Shown: positions 17,359 to 25,752 of the stretch, one piece after another
How the letters are laid out: each line of letters opens with the position of its first letter
How positions within the stretch are numbered: position 1 is the stretch's first letter
Assembly: GCF_004364575.1 (NCBI RefSeq)
Contig: NZ_SOAG01000015.1
Location: 17,602-81,601 of the forward strand
Origin: Myroides indicus
Lineage (GTDB): Bacteria; Bacteroidota; Bacteroidia; Flavobacteriales; Flavobacteriaceae
Length of the DNA: 64,000 bases
Reading direction: 5' to 3'
Program-made: the position numbers and the translations under genes
The notes under the pieces: generated by a model
Databases searched by the model: none
Told to the model about the DNA's origin: nothing
The model's input: the letters and a program-made list of their open reading frames with translations, nothing else

Positions 17359-17631
17359 TTAAAATTTATTTTTAATATAATATTTACTGTCTAAATCATC
17401 ATAGTCATCATCTGTTAGAGGTTTGGGTTTAGGTTTTTTAGTTGCCACTCTTTTTTTCCACATTTCATAATCATCGGTGGAAAACCTCTTTTTCATAATG
17501 TCTGTAACTTCTTTTTCGTTAAGTCCAAACTCATTTCTAATTGCTTCGAAAGGTTTCTTTTCCTCTCTTGCCATAGTTACAATACGATCTAATGTTTCGT
17601 TATCTAACTCAATGTTCTTTCCCTTTTTCAT
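17359..17631 (-). CDS. TIGR03643 family small protein
   Basis: Protein of 90 residues, soluble and basic. The conserved core holds LDRIVTMAREEKKPFEAI and a FGLNEKEV segment that look like a helix-turn-helix, then a MWKKRV stretch. The C-terminal Lys/Asp-rich tail is variable in the family. Members occur widely in Bacteroidota and Proteobacteria as stand-alone genes, with no function established. It has its own terminator and is therefore a single-gene unit. Confidence 0.85.
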   Translation of the reverse strand: MKKGKNIELDNETLDRIVTMAREEKKPFEAIRNEFGLNEKEVTDIMKKRFSTDDYEMWKKRVATKKPKPKPLTDDDYDDLDSKYYIKNKF

Positions 17632-17760
17632 TGGATGAAAGTTAATCTCGATTTTTTAATAGTTAATAATTTTATTTCAATATTAATAAAAAAAATGAAA
17701 TGTTCAACACTATTCAAAAAAAATATTTAAATAAGGATTTTATATGTAAAGTTTTGTATG

Positions 17761-18732
17761 TTAATTAGTTGTTTGTTTTTCTTTAAATAATAAAGGGCTA
17801 TTCATTAATACAATGGAAGATAAGATAATCAAAATTCCCAACCATTGTATAAAAATTACATTTTCTCCTAATAAAAAGAAGGCTACTGTCACAGAGGCAG
17901 GGAGTTCCAAAGAAGAAACGATGCTGCCTAGCCCAACTCCTGTGATCGGAAACCCCATATTTAAAAAAATAGGAGGTAAGATTGTTCCAAATAAAGATAG
18001 GAGGATTCCCCAAGAATAAAAGATGCGCCAGTCAAAGTCGCGAACACTTGAACTGTTATCTGAAAAAGATTGATAAAATAAATACATTTTTTCAAAATTA
18101 TTTGGACCTATTTGTGTAATAAAAGCAAAAAGGAGAACAATTGCACTGGCACCAAAGAGCATAAACATGGTTCGTTTTGGGGCTGCCAAATGATTGGCTA
18201 TTTCTCCTGTAGAATACATTGTGGCAGCAAACGAACAAGCTCCTAAAAAACCAAAAATAGCTCCTCTGTAATCTAATTGGATTTCGCTGCCTAAAACATT
18301 GGTTGCCAAAATTGTTCCGATAAGAATAAGAACAACACATGCTATTTTTAATTGAGAAGGAAAAGATTTGGTAATCAAACTTTCTATAACCACGCCGATC
18401 CAAACCGATTGCATCAAAAGTACAACGGCAATAGAGGCGTCAATATAGCTAACAGCAATATAATACAGTACAGAAGTTAGTCCGATTGATGTGCCGCCTA
18501 ACATTAAATTTCGGATGTCTTTTAAAGACGGATCTATTTCATTCAGTTTCTTTTTTCGGCATAAATTGATAATAAAAACGCCTAAAAGACCTAATAAAAC
18601 CTGAGCCAAAGTAACTTCAGCAGTTGTAAAACCTTCTTTATAAGCTAGTTTCACAAAAGATGCCAACATTCCGTAACTAGAAGCACCGATAGCTACCAAA
18701 AAAACTCCTTTAACTGTATTTTTCTCCTTCAT
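17761..18732 (-). CDS. EamA/DMT family transporter
   Basis: Inner-membrane carrier of 323 residues with about ten hydrophobic segments in two EamA repeats of about 150 residues each. The first begins near residue 5 (GVFLVAIGASSYGMLASFVK), the second after a loop around residue 145. A long polar loop lies around 200-235. Drug/metabolite transporters export amino acids or other metabolites; the substrate is not evident. ATG at 18732 is chosen because the upstream TTG at 18753 lies inside a perfect -7 box. Confidence 0.85.
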   Translation of the reverse strand: MKEKNTVKGVFLVAIGASSYGMLASFVKLAYKEGFTTAEVTLAQVLLGLLGVFIINLCRKKKLNEIDPSLKDIRNLMLGGTSIGLTSVLYYIAVSYIDASIAVVLLMQSVWIGVVIESLITKSFPSQLKIACVVLILIGTILATNVLGSEIQLDYRGAIFGFLGACSFAATMYSTGEIANHLAAPKRTMFMLFGASAIVLLFAFITQIGPNNFEKMYLFYQSFSDNSSSVRDFDWRIFYSWGILLSLFGTILPPIFLNMGFPITGVGLGSIVSSLELPASVTVAFFLLGENVIFIQWLGILIILSSIVLMNSPLLFKEKQTTN

Positions 18733-18750
18733 AAGATATGCTTTGCAGTA

Positions 18751-18758
18751 CAAAATTA
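18751..18758 (-). promoter_or_regulatory. -7 promoter box of the EamA transporter gene
   Basis: Minus-strand TAATTTTG is a full match to TAnnTTTG, 18 bases before the ATG at 18732. It overlaps an in-frame TTG that would otherwise look like a start. Confidence 0.6.
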
Positions 18759-18800
18759 GTTAATTATTCCCTAGATCTAAAAGATAAAGAGTATTACAAA

Positions 18801-18829
18801 AAAGACGGCAAACTATCTTTGCCGTCTTT
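18801..18829 (-). terminator. Terminator after htpG
   Basis: AAAGACGGCAAA pairs with TTTGCCGTCTTT around a short loop. On the minus strand a T run follows. It is 33 bases past the htpG stop. Confidence 0.85.
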
Positions 18830-18861
18830 GATTGATATTACCGTAAAGTAAAATATTCAGA

Positions 18862-20718
18862 TTATTTAAGGTTTTTGAAACTTCTTTTTACAAAAGCGGT
18901 CAATTCTTCTCCTTTTAGTAAACCTTGTGAAAGTTTGGCTAAATCCAGGGCTTGTTTTATTTTCTCGTTTTTAACTTCCTCGTTGTTTTCACTAATCAAA
19001 TCTGAAGCTAAATCAGAGTTTGTGTTAATGATCAAATTGTACATTTCCGGAAAATTACCCATTCCAAACATACCTCCACCACCGGTTTGACTCATTTCTT
19101 TCATCCTTCTCATAAATTCAGGCTGAGTGATAATAAATGGTTCTGCTGTACTGTCCATTGCTTCTAGCTTTACCGTATATTTTTCTTTTGGAATAATATT
19201 TTCAACAAAAGTTTGAAGGTTTTTTTGTTCGTCTTCCGACAATTTTGAAATCTGATTTTCTTCTTTTTTAATCAGGTTATTAATGTGATCTGCATCTACA
19301 CGGGCAAAAGTCAGTTTTTCGTTGTCACTTTCTAGTTTTTGAATAAGGTGTGATACAATTGGAGAATCTAGTAATAATACCTGATACCCTTTTTCTTTAG
19401 CAGCAACTATATAGCTGTCTTGCAAATCTTTGTTTGAAGCATATAGAATAACCAGATTGCCATCTTTATCAGTTTGCAACTCTTTGGAGGCTTCTTTTAA
19501 CTCTTCTAAAGTATAATATTTACCATCAACCGTCGGGTATAACATAAACGCTCCTGCTTTATCGTAAAACTTATCTTCAGAAAGCATTCCGTATTCCAAA
19601 ACTATTTTTATATCGTTCCATTTGCTCTCAAAGTCAGCCCTGTTATCGTTAAATAATGATTTGAGTTTGTCAGCAACTTTACGCGTAATATAGTTGGAGA
19701 TTTTTTTAACATTTCCATCTGCTTGCAAATAAGATCTCGAAACGTTTAACGGAATATCGGGAGAATCTATAACACCTTTCAGCATCGTTAAAAAATCAGG
19801 AACGATCCCTTCTACGTTATCGGTAACAAAAACCTGATTTTGGTATAACTGGATTTTGTCCTTTTGAATTTGCATATCCGCGTTTAATTTTGGAAAATAA
19901 AGTATTCCAGTCAAATTAAATGGATAATCAACATTAAGATGAATGTGAAATAAAGGGTCTTCAAACTGCATCGGATATAATTCGCGATAGAAATTTTTAT
20001 AGTCCTCTTCTGTTAAATCAGCAGGTTGTTTTGTCCACGCCGGTGCCGGGTTATTGATAATTGTATCTACCGTTTTCTTGTCATCGCCTTCCCCTTCTTC
20101 ATGAGTGCCAAACTTAATCGGTACAGGCATAAATTTGTTGTACTTGGTAAGCAGCTCTCGTATTTTGTAATCTTCTAAAAATTCGGTTGAATCTTCTGCA
20201 ATGTGAAGGACAATTTCTGTTCCTCGGTCTGTCTTTTCTGTTTCTTCTAAACTGTATTCAGGACTTCCGTCACATGTCCAATGCGCTGCAGGCTCACCTT
20301 TGTAAGATTTTGTAAAAATTTCTACTTTGTCGGCAACCATAAAAGCAGAATAGAATCCTAAACCAAAATGACCTATTATTCCGGCATCTTTAGCAGTATC
20401 TTTATATTTTTCTAAAAACTCCTCTGCACCCGAAAAGGCAACTTGGTTAATATACTTTTCTACTTCTTCTTTCGTCATCCCGATTCCCTGATCAATGATG
20501 TGAAGCTTCTTATTTTCTTTATCTATCCTAACTTCTATAATAGGATTTCCGTATTCAACTTTTGCTTCGCCAATACTAGTCAGGTGTTTTAATTTTAGCG
20601 TTGCATCTGTAGCGTTAGATATTAACTCTCTTAAAAAAATTTCGTGATCGCTGTACAAGAACTTTTTGATAAGCGGAAAAATATTTTCCACTGTAACGTT
20701 AATTTTTCCAGATGTCAT
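18862..20718 (-). CDS. htpG: Molecular chaperone HtpG (Hsp90)
   Basis: Cytosolic Hsp90 chaperone of 618 residues, close to the usual length. The N-terminal GHKL ATPase has ELISNATDA (about 29), DQGIGMT (about 75) and GHFGLGFYSAFMVADKVE (about 112). Middle and C-terminal dimerisation domains follow, with a Gly/Met-rich stretch near 540-550 (GGGGMFGMGN). It is monocistronic, with a terminator downstream. Upstream it carries the same TGACA-type site and -24/-12-like elements as grpE, so heat or stress control by a shared factor is likely. Confidence 0.98.
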   Translation of the reverse strand: MTSGKINVTVENIFPLIKKFLYSDHEIFLRELISNATDATLKLKHLTSIGEAKVEYGNPIIEVRIDKENKKLHIIDQGIGMTKEEVEKYINQVAFSGAEEFLEKYKDTAKDAGIIGHFGLGFYSAFMVADKVEIFTKSYKGEPAAHWTCDGSPEYSLEETEKTDRGTEIVLHIAEDSTEFLEDYKIRELLTKYNKFMPVPIKFGTHEEGEGDDKKTVDTIINNPAPAWTKQPADLTEEDYKNFYRELYPMQFEDPLFHIHLNVDYPFNLTGILYFPKLNADMQIQKDKIQLYQNQVFVTDNVEGIVPDFLTMLKGVIDSPDIPLNVSRSYLQADGNVKKISNYITRKVADKLKSLFNDNRADFESKWNDIKIVLEYGMLSEDKFYDKAGAFMLYPTVDGKYYTLEELKEASKELQTDKDGNLVILYASNKDLQDSYIVAAKEKGYQVLLLDSPIVSHLIQKLESDNEKLTFARVDADHINNLIKKEENQISKLSEDEQKNLQTFVENIIPKEKYTVKLEAMDSTAEPFIITQPEFMRRMKEMSQTGGGGMFGMGNFPEMYNLIINTNSDLASDLISENNEEVKNEKIKQALDLAKLSQGLLKGEELTAFVKRSFKNLK

Positions 20719-20772
20719 AATTATATTAATTAGATGTTTTATTTTTTTAATAAATTTACATTACTCAATTAC

Positions 20773-20813
20773 TCAAAAAAGATACCAATAGAAATTAGAG
20801 TGTCAATTTGTCA
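20773..20813 (-). promoter_or_regulatory. Putative heat-shock promoter of htpG, sigma-54-like with activator site
   Basis: On the minus strand TGACA-AAT-TGACA (20813-20801) is followed after 12 bases by TTGG (20788-20785) and then TTTTTTGA, with a G exactly 12 bases after the first G of TTGG. The same layout is found before grpE. The -12 C of the sigma-54 consensus is A in both. Confidence 0.55.
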
Positions 20814-20858
20814 GAATGTATTTTTTTTAAAAAAAGAGAGTTTTAAGTTAAAAATTTG

Positions 20859-20866
20859 TATAATTG
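20859..20866 (+). promoter_or_regulatory. Probable -7 box of the lipocalin-like gene
   Basis: TATAATTG matches TAnnTTTG with one mismatch, 17 bases before the ATG at 20883. It overlaps an in-frame TTG at 20856 that is therefore not the start. Confidence 0.45.
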
Positions 20867-20882
20867 TAGAGAAAAAAATGAT

Positions 20883-21341
20883 ATGAAAAAGTTATTAGTA
20901 TTTGGATTTATCGGATTAATGGTAGTTTCGTGTAAACCAACCATGGACACAAAATCTCAGCTAGGTTTAAAAGGAAACTGGACCTTGACAAGTATTACTC
21001 ACATAGGTGGAGAATATGTGAAAGTAAATTCGTTTAATATTGCTGATGCTCATTGCTTTGAAGGCAGTCAGTGGAAATTTGTTTCAAATAACAATTCGGG
21101 GTCACTTTCTTTAAACAAAGGAGGAGACTGTCCGCATTTTGAAAGTAGTTTTAAATGGACAGTGACACCAAACAGCGATTTTGAATTTAAATTTATTGAT
21201 GAAGGCGTAAAGGCTAAACACGTTACAACAGGCTATAAGATGAAAGTGAAAAATCAGTCTGCAAATTCTTTTGAACTTGTAGATAAGTTTTACGCTGGCG
21301 GACAAAGCTATGATGTAACCTATCATTTTGAAAGAAACTAA
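20883..21341 (+). CDS. Lipocalin-like lipoprotein
   Basis: Protein of 152 residues from ATG 20883. A lipoprotein signal ends in VVSC (Cys about 17). The rest forms a small beta-rich domain starting LKGNWTLTSI, the usual opening of lipocalin-like domains in Bacteroidota, with single cysteines at His-Cys-Phe and GGDCPHF that might pair. It is 16 bases before the ompA-like gene and cotranscribed with it. Likely anchored in the outer membrane facing the periplasm; ligand unknown. Confidence 0.75.
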   Translation: MKKLLVFGFIGLMVVSCKPTMDTKSQLGLKGNWTLTSITHIGGEYVKVNSFNIADAHCFEGSQWKFVSNNNSGSLSLNKGGDCPHFESSFKWTVTPNSDFEFKFIDEGVKAKHVTTGYKMKVKNQSANSFELVDKFYAGGQSYDVTYHFERN

Positions 21342-21357
21342 AAAGAAAAACAACATT

Positions 21358-22062
21358 ATGAAAAAAGTAACAACATTTGCGCTGGCAGGGACGATGCTGG
21401 TAAGTTCATTAGCTTTTACAAGCTGTGATTCTATAAAAAATGCTAATAACACCCAAAAAGGAGCTGCAATAGGAGCTGCAGGAGGAGCAATTATAGGAGG
21501 AGTTTTAGGAAATAATGTAGGAAAAGGAGGGAATAGCGCTTTAGGAGCAGTTTTAGGTGGTGTAATCGGAGGAGCAGCCGGAGGTGTCATTGGAAATAAA
21601 ATGGATAAACAAGCTCGCGAAATTAAAGAAACAGTACCGGGAGCAGAGGTAGAAAGAGTAGGAGAAGGAATTCGTCTTGTTTTGGGGGAAAACTCTGTAA
21701 ACTTTAATCTTAATCAAGCTACTTTGACTGATAAAGCAAAACAAAACTTAGATAAGCTTGTAAAAGTTTTTAAAGATAATCCAGATACATATATCGATAT
21801 TTTTGGCTATACAGATATTACAGGAAAAGAAGAGTATAACTTAAAATTATCCAGACAAAGAGCAAATACAGTAAAAACCTATTTGTCACAAAACGGAGTT
21901 TCACCAAAGAGAATAAAAACGGAAGGAATGGGTATTGCAGATCCAATTGCTTCGAATGATACAGAAGCGGGAAGAGCAAAAAACAGACGTGTTGAATTTG
22001 CTATTCGTGCTAATGAGAAAATGATTGACGAAGCTCAGACAGAAGCTGCAGCTGCTTATTAA
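21358..22062 (+). CDS. OmpA family lipoprotein with glycine-zipper segment
   Basis: Protein of 234 residues from ATG 21358. A signal peptide ends near FTSC, giving a lipid-anchored N-terminal Cys. A Gly/Ala-rich glycine-zipper region (about 35-85) follows, and then a C-terminal OmpA domain binding peptidoglycan, with GYTDITGKEEYNLKLSRQRA and KNRRVEF motifs near 160-215. An attractive start at 21328 overlaps the lipocalin gene and lacks a proper signal, so 21358 is preferred. Typical YiaD-like envelope protein linking outer membrane and wall. Confidence 0.92.
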   Translation: MKKVTTFALAGTMLVSSLAFTSCDSIKNANNTQKGAAIGAAGGAIIGGVLGNNVGKGGNSALGAVLGGVIGGAAGGVIGNKMDKQAREIKETVPGAEVERVGEGIRLVLGENSVNFNLNQATLTDKAKQNLDKLVKVFKDNPDTYIDIFGYTDITGKEEYNLKLSRQRANTVKTYLSQNGVSPKRIKTEGMGIADPIASNDTEAGRAKNRRVEFAIRANEKMIDEAQTEAAAAY

Positions 22063-22086
22063 AAAATTAAACTTTTACCTTGAGAT

Positions 22087-22121
22087 AAAAAAATGGGATT
22101 TTATTACAATCCCATTTTTTT
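22087..22121 (+). terminator. Terminator after the OmpA-like gene
   Basis: AAAAAATGGGATT pairs with AATCCCATTTTTT around a 7-base loop, 24 bases past the stop at 22062. The T tract favours the plus strand. Confidence 0.88.
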
Positions 22122-22156
22122 GTAATGATAACAAATTGCTTACAGTTCTTTTGTTC

Positions 22157-22219
22157 TTAAAAGAAAGATTGAATTAGCACAATAACAATATTGATAAGTT
22201 TAACAATTAACGTAATCAT
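22157..22219 (-). CDS. Candidate 20-residue hydrophobic peptide downstream of the PspC gene
   Basis: ATG at 22219, stop at 22157. The product (MITLIVKLINIVIVLIQSFF) is a single short membrane segment. It lies 17 bases past the stop of the PspC-domain gene on the same strand. A GGAG lies 7 bases before the ATG, which is unusual in this window. It could be a small membrane protein of the PadR/PspC operon, or a chance open frame. Confidence 0.35.
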   Translation of the reverse strand: MITLIVKLINIVIVLIQSFF

Positions 22220-22236
22220 ATTTCTCCGTTTTTAAA

Positions 22237-23775
22237 TTAACAATCAATACACTTTAATTCGTTTTGTTCTGTCATCTCATAAATATGAATACCTTTTTGC
22301 AAAAAGTCATCATCAGATAAAACAGGCTCTATATTTTGATTCAAAATAATTCTTTTTCCTTTTGGAACATAAATATAATACTTTATTTTGGAATTAAGAT
22401 TAGTGAATTCTTTCTTTGTTAAATTTAAAATTTGATCAGATATAAGTAAGGTGTTGTCTGCTAGTCTGTAGTTAATAGCATTGAAATTATGAGAATAATT
22501 TAAGCTTTGTTTTTTTCCTTTTGCAGTATATCGGGTTAATAAGCTTCCCTCAATTTCTATTTTAGTATAAATATTATCTTGAAATGTTGGCAATATTTCT
22601 ATTTCTACCGGTGTTTCTTTTAGATTTTCAGGGTGTATAAAATTGGAGTAAAGAGCAAGGGTGTCTGAATTATTATTAAAAAAATCTTCTGAAACCACAG
22701 CAATTTTTAACGCATCTGTAGTTTGTATATCAAAAATGCTGTCGCGAGTTATGGTTATCGCATTTTTACTGTATTCAAATCTGGAAGTATAATTTTTGAA
22801 ATCCATAAACGGAATGCAGAATAAAACAAAACTTAAAATCCACAATACAAATAGTGTGATGCAGGTAGCAAAAACGTATTTTAGGTGAGGATATAATAGT
22901 TTAAGTCCGATGAGGAATATTCCGATAACCGGCAAAAAAGTTATTCCTGCCAACAAACAAATAAGTGCCCAATAAGGATAGATATCTGTGTATACAGGGA
23001 AATCGCTTTGGGCAATTTCAGTGATCAAAAAATCTTGGTTTATAATAAATATGGTAAAACCAATGGCGAGCGAAATAAAAGAGGAAATTGCACAAAAAAT
23101 AAATAGTATACCAAAAATAGTCCTAATCCATTTAGCGCTATTTTTACCAGCTGTTTTTGTCTGTCTTTTAACGTTGTCGTAGTCAATATTATTGATCTTA
23201 TCGGTTACGTAATTTACATTCTCTCTAACTTTTTTTTCGATCGTGTTAATATTGATAGGTTCGCCGTGCATTTCTAAAATTTGAGAAGTGGTTTTGGCTT
23301 CCGGCATTATTATCCATAAAATAAAATACAATAAAATTCCGGTACCGTAAAAAAATACCAAAATCAAAAAAATGAGTCTAACCCATACAACATCAATTTT
23401 GAAATAGTGTGCTAATCCGGCTAAAACACCTCCTACCATAGCTTTTTCTCCATCCCGGTAAAGTTTGCCTTGTTTTCTATAACGACTCTCCTGTTTTGAA
23501 AATTCATTATCATCTTCTAATACATAATCTTCAGGATTTCCCATAATAGAAATAATTTCCTGTACGTCTGTAACAGTTATTACTTGATTAGTATCGTTTA
23601 ATCTTTCTGAAAATAACTCTGCTATTCTAATTTCTATATCGTGAATTACTTCATCTCTTTCTTCAAGAGGAATTGATTGTTTTATAGTGTTTAGATATTG
23701 ATCCAGCTTATGAAATGCATTTTCATCAATGTGAAAAATACTTCCTCCTATATTTACAGTTAATGTTTTATTCAT
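22237..23775 (-). CDS. PspC domain membrane protein
   Basis: Protein of 512 residues. The N-terminal cytoplasmic region (about 1-100) is followed by a PspC domain (about 103-165) with GGVLAGLAHYFKIDVVWVRL and a YFILWIIMP helix. Three further membrane pairs lie at about 215-240, 265-290 and 300-325. A periplasmic beta-rich region of about 190 residues ends in Cys-Ile-Asp-Cys. In Bacteroidota such proteins form two-gene operons with a PadR regulator and are linked to envelope stress by the PspC domain. The start overlaps the padR-like gene by 8 bases. Confidence 0.9.
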   Translation of the reverse strand: MNKTLTVNIGGSIFHIDENAFHKLDQYLNTIKQSIPLEERDEVIHDIEIRIAELFSERLNDTNQVITVTDVQEIISIMGNPEDYVLEDDNEFSKQESRYRKQGKLYRDGEKAMVGGVLAGLAHYFKIDVVWVRLIFLILVFFYGTGILLYFILWIIMPEAKTTSQILEMHGEPININTIEKKVRENVNYVTDKINNIDYDNVKRQTKTAGKNSAKWIRTIFGILFIFCAISSFISLAIGFTIFIINQDFLITEIAQSDFPVYTDIYPYWALICLLAGITFLPVIGIFLIGLKLLYPHLKYVFATCITLFVLWILSFVLFCIPFMDFKNYTSRFEYSKNAITITRDSIFDIQTTDALKIAVVSEDFFNNNSDTLALYSNFIHPENLKETPVEIEILPTFQDNIYTKIEIEGSLLTRYTAKGKKQSLNYSHNFNAINYRLADNTLLISDQILNLTKKEFTNLNSKIKYYIYVPKGKRIILNQNIEPVLSDDDFLQKGIHIYEMTEQNELKCIDC

Positions 23776-24109
23776 TGTGATTATTTTTTGTGGTTATAGC
23801 TTCAACGGCAAATGATAATTCGTTCCAAGTAACAGCCAGTTCATTTAAAAATTTTTCTCCTTTATCTGTCAGCTTGTAGTATTTTCTGGGTGGACCTGAA
23901 TTTGATTCTTCCCATTTATAGGATAACAGATCATTGTTTTTTAAGCGGGTGAGCAGGGGGTAGACTGTTCCTTCAACTACTAAAAGCTTCACGTTTTTTA
24001 ACTCTTCCAATATTTCAGAAGTATAGTAATCGCGCTCTTTTAAAATTGAAAGGATACAAAACTCTAATATGCCTTTCCGCATTTGGGCTTTTGTATTTTC
24101 AATATTCAT
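23768..24109 (-). CDS. PadR family transcriptional regulator
   Basis: Winged-helix regulator of 113 residues. The PadR pattern is clear: RKGILEFCILSILKERDYYTSEIL at the start, then VEGTVYPLLTRLKNNDLL for the recognition region and PPRKYYKLTDKG in the wing. It precedes and overlaps the PspC-domain gene and most likely represses this operon until an envelope or drug signal is present. No clear operator dyad was identified upstream. Confidence 0.93.
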   Translation of the reverse strand: MNIENTKAQMRKGILEFCILSILKERDYYTSEILEELKNVKLLVVEGTVYPLLTRLKNNDLLSYKWEESNSGPPRKYYKLTDKGEKFLNELAVTWNELSFAVEAITTKNNHNE

Positions 24110-24259
24110 AATCTAATTCTTTAATTACTATGCAAAGATATATATAAAAGAAGATACTATGTATTGCAAGGTAGTGTATATTAACATTAAATTAACTTTA
24201 AGAGCGTTGTTAATTTATTGCTTTATTTTTTTGTAACTTTATACAAAATCAATTTAAAT

Positions 24260-24715
24260 ATGAAGTTTACGGTTTCCAATATCAATAAATTTTTGTTTTT
24301 TAAGCTGCCTTCAGCTTATTGGTCGGGTGTGAGATTAAAAGAAATATCAGAAATAAGAGCCGTAACCACAGTAAAGTACGGATGGAAAAACCAAAACCCA
24401 TTTCAATCTATGTATTTTGCGGTACAAGCTATGGCGGCAGAACTTTCAACGGGCGCTTTAGTAATGAGTAAAATACATCAAAGCGGTAAAAAAATTTCAA
24501 TGTTAGTAGCAAACAATAATAGTACATTTACCAAAAAAGCCACAGGGAAGATTTTTTTTGTATGTGAGGATGGAGTTAAATTAGATGAGGCTCTAACAAA
24601 GGTTGTAGAAACGGGAGAAGGAGTAACTGTATGGATGCAGTCTGTAGGGAAAAATGAAAACGGAGAGCAGGTTTCTGTCATGAATTTTGAATGGACATTA
24701 AAATTAAAACGTTAA
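24260..24715 (+). CDS. DUF4442 family hotdog-fold protein
   Basis: Protein of 151 residues from ATG 24260; an in-frame start at 24218 would add a hydrophobic run that homologues lack. The sequence has the hotdog-like pattern of DUF4442/thioesterase proteins: LPSAYWSGVRL at the front, NPFQSMYFAVQAMAAEL in the central helix, then strands ending in MNFEWTLKLKR. Probably a soluble acyl-CoA thioesterase relative, with no catalytic proof in the sequence. It is 7 bases before the TIGR01777 gene and cotranscribed. Confidence 0.8.
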   Translation: MKFTVSNINKFLFFKLPSAYWSGVRLKEISEIRAVTTVKYGWKNQNPFQSMYFAVQAMAAELSTGALVMSKIHQSGKKISMLVANNNSTFTKKATGKIFFVCEDGVKLDEALTKVVETGEGVTVWMQSVGKNENGEQVSVMNFEWTLKLKR

Positions 24716-24722
24716 TTGCTAT

Positions 24723-25622
24723 ATGAAAATTTTAATTACCGGTGCAACAGGTTTTATCGGCAAAAAGCTAGTCAAAGTACTTTTAAATCGCGGTTTTGAT
24801 ATTCATTATTTGACTACTTCCGCTGATAAAATAAAAAAGTCAGACAGATATAAAGGTTTTTTTTGGAATCCTTCTAAAAATGAGATCGACACAGCTTGTT
24901 TACAGGGTGTAGAAGTTATTATTCATCTTGCGGGAGCTAATATATCGGGCTCCTGGTCTAAAGCAGGTAAAAAGAAAATTGAAGATAGCAGGGTAATTCC
25001 AACTTGTTTTTTAAACGAAAAGTTAAAAAATACACCTCATAAAGTAAAACGGGTTATAGCAGCTTCAGCGATAGGGATTTATGAAGATATAGGTCAAGTC
25101 CAAACCGAAGCCAATTTTAACCTTGCGGATAATTTTTTAGGTAATGTAGTCCAAAAATGGGAAACAGCAAGCCTCAGCTTTTCAAAGCAGGATATTGAAG
25201 TTTGTATCATCCGAATCGGACTCGTGCTGTCAGCTGACGGTGGAGCACTGCCTATCATGGCAAAAGTGACAAAGAATAATTTGGGCAGTGTAGCAGGAAA
25301 TGGCAAACAGTATTATTCATGGATTCATATCGAAGATTTACTTGGTATTTTTGAATATGCAATTAATAACAAGCTCAGCGGAGTTTATAATGCTGTAGCT
25401 CCTGTACCCGAAACTAATCAGGTCTTTACCTATACGCTGGCAGAGGTACTCCATAAAAAAGTTTATTTGACAACACCCTCTTGGTTATTAAAGTTGTTAT
25501 TGGGTGAAAAATCATTACTGCTTCTGGGCGGACAAAATGTATCGTGCAGTAAAATTGTAAAAAAAGGATATTACTTTAAATACCCTAAACTAAAAAACGC
25601 TTTGATAGCTATTTTTAGCTGA
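24723..25622 (+). CDS. TIGR01777 family NAD(P)-dependent epimerase-like oxidoreductase
   Basis: Short-chain dehydrogenase-like protein of 299 residues with a Rossmann N terminus, GATGFIGKKL (about 7-16). Family features are HLAGANI near 70, a GIYED segment near 118 in place of the classical Tyr-x-x-x-Lys site, and YYSWIHIEDL near 200. A C-terminal DUF1731-like part follows. Related to YfcH/SulA-type proteins whose substrate is unknown. It forms a two-gene unit with the DUF4442 gene. Confidence 0.88.
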   Translation: MKILITGATGFIGKKLVKVLLNRGFDIHYLTTSADKIKKSDRYKGFFWNPSKNEIDTACLQGVEVIIHLAGANISGSWSKAGKKKIEDSRVIPTCFLNEKLKNTPHKVKRVIAASAIGIYEDIGQVQTEANFNLADNFLGNVVQKWETASLSFSKQDIEVCIIRIGLVLSADGGALPIMAKVTKNNLGSVAGNGKQYYSWIHIEDLLGIFEYAINNKLSGVYNAVAPVPETNQVFTYTLAEVLHKKVYLTTPSWLLKLLLGEKSLLLLGGQNVSCSKIVKKGYYFKYPKLKNALIAIFS

Positions 25623-25675
25623 AACAAAGATTGACGCCTTAATTTCTCTTTATGTAATCCTAAAATATAAAATAA

Positions 25676-25716
25676 TGTCAAAATGACATAAAAGTGCAAT
25701 TGGCAAAGGATTTGAT
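25676..25716 (+). promoter_or_regulatory. Putative heat-shock promoter of grpE-dnaJ, sigma-54-like with activator site
   Basis: TGTCA-AAA-TGACA (25676-25688) is a perfect 5-bp-arm inverted repeat. Eleven bases later TTGGCA (25700-25705) is followed by TTTGA (25711-25715). The two G-containing cores are 12 bases apart, as in sigma-54 -24/-12 promoters, with A in place of the usual C at -12. The grpE ATG is 37 bases further on. The htpG upstream region has the same layout. Confidence 0.6.
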
Positions 25717-25752
25717 TGTAGGACAGCGGACAACAAAATATTATTCCGAATT

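Noticed and set aside
21111..21590. 159-codon minus-strand frame over the lipocalin-like and OmpA-like genes
   Set aside because: Its Pro/Ala-rich start is the mirror of the glycine-zipper codons; both sense genes are convincing.
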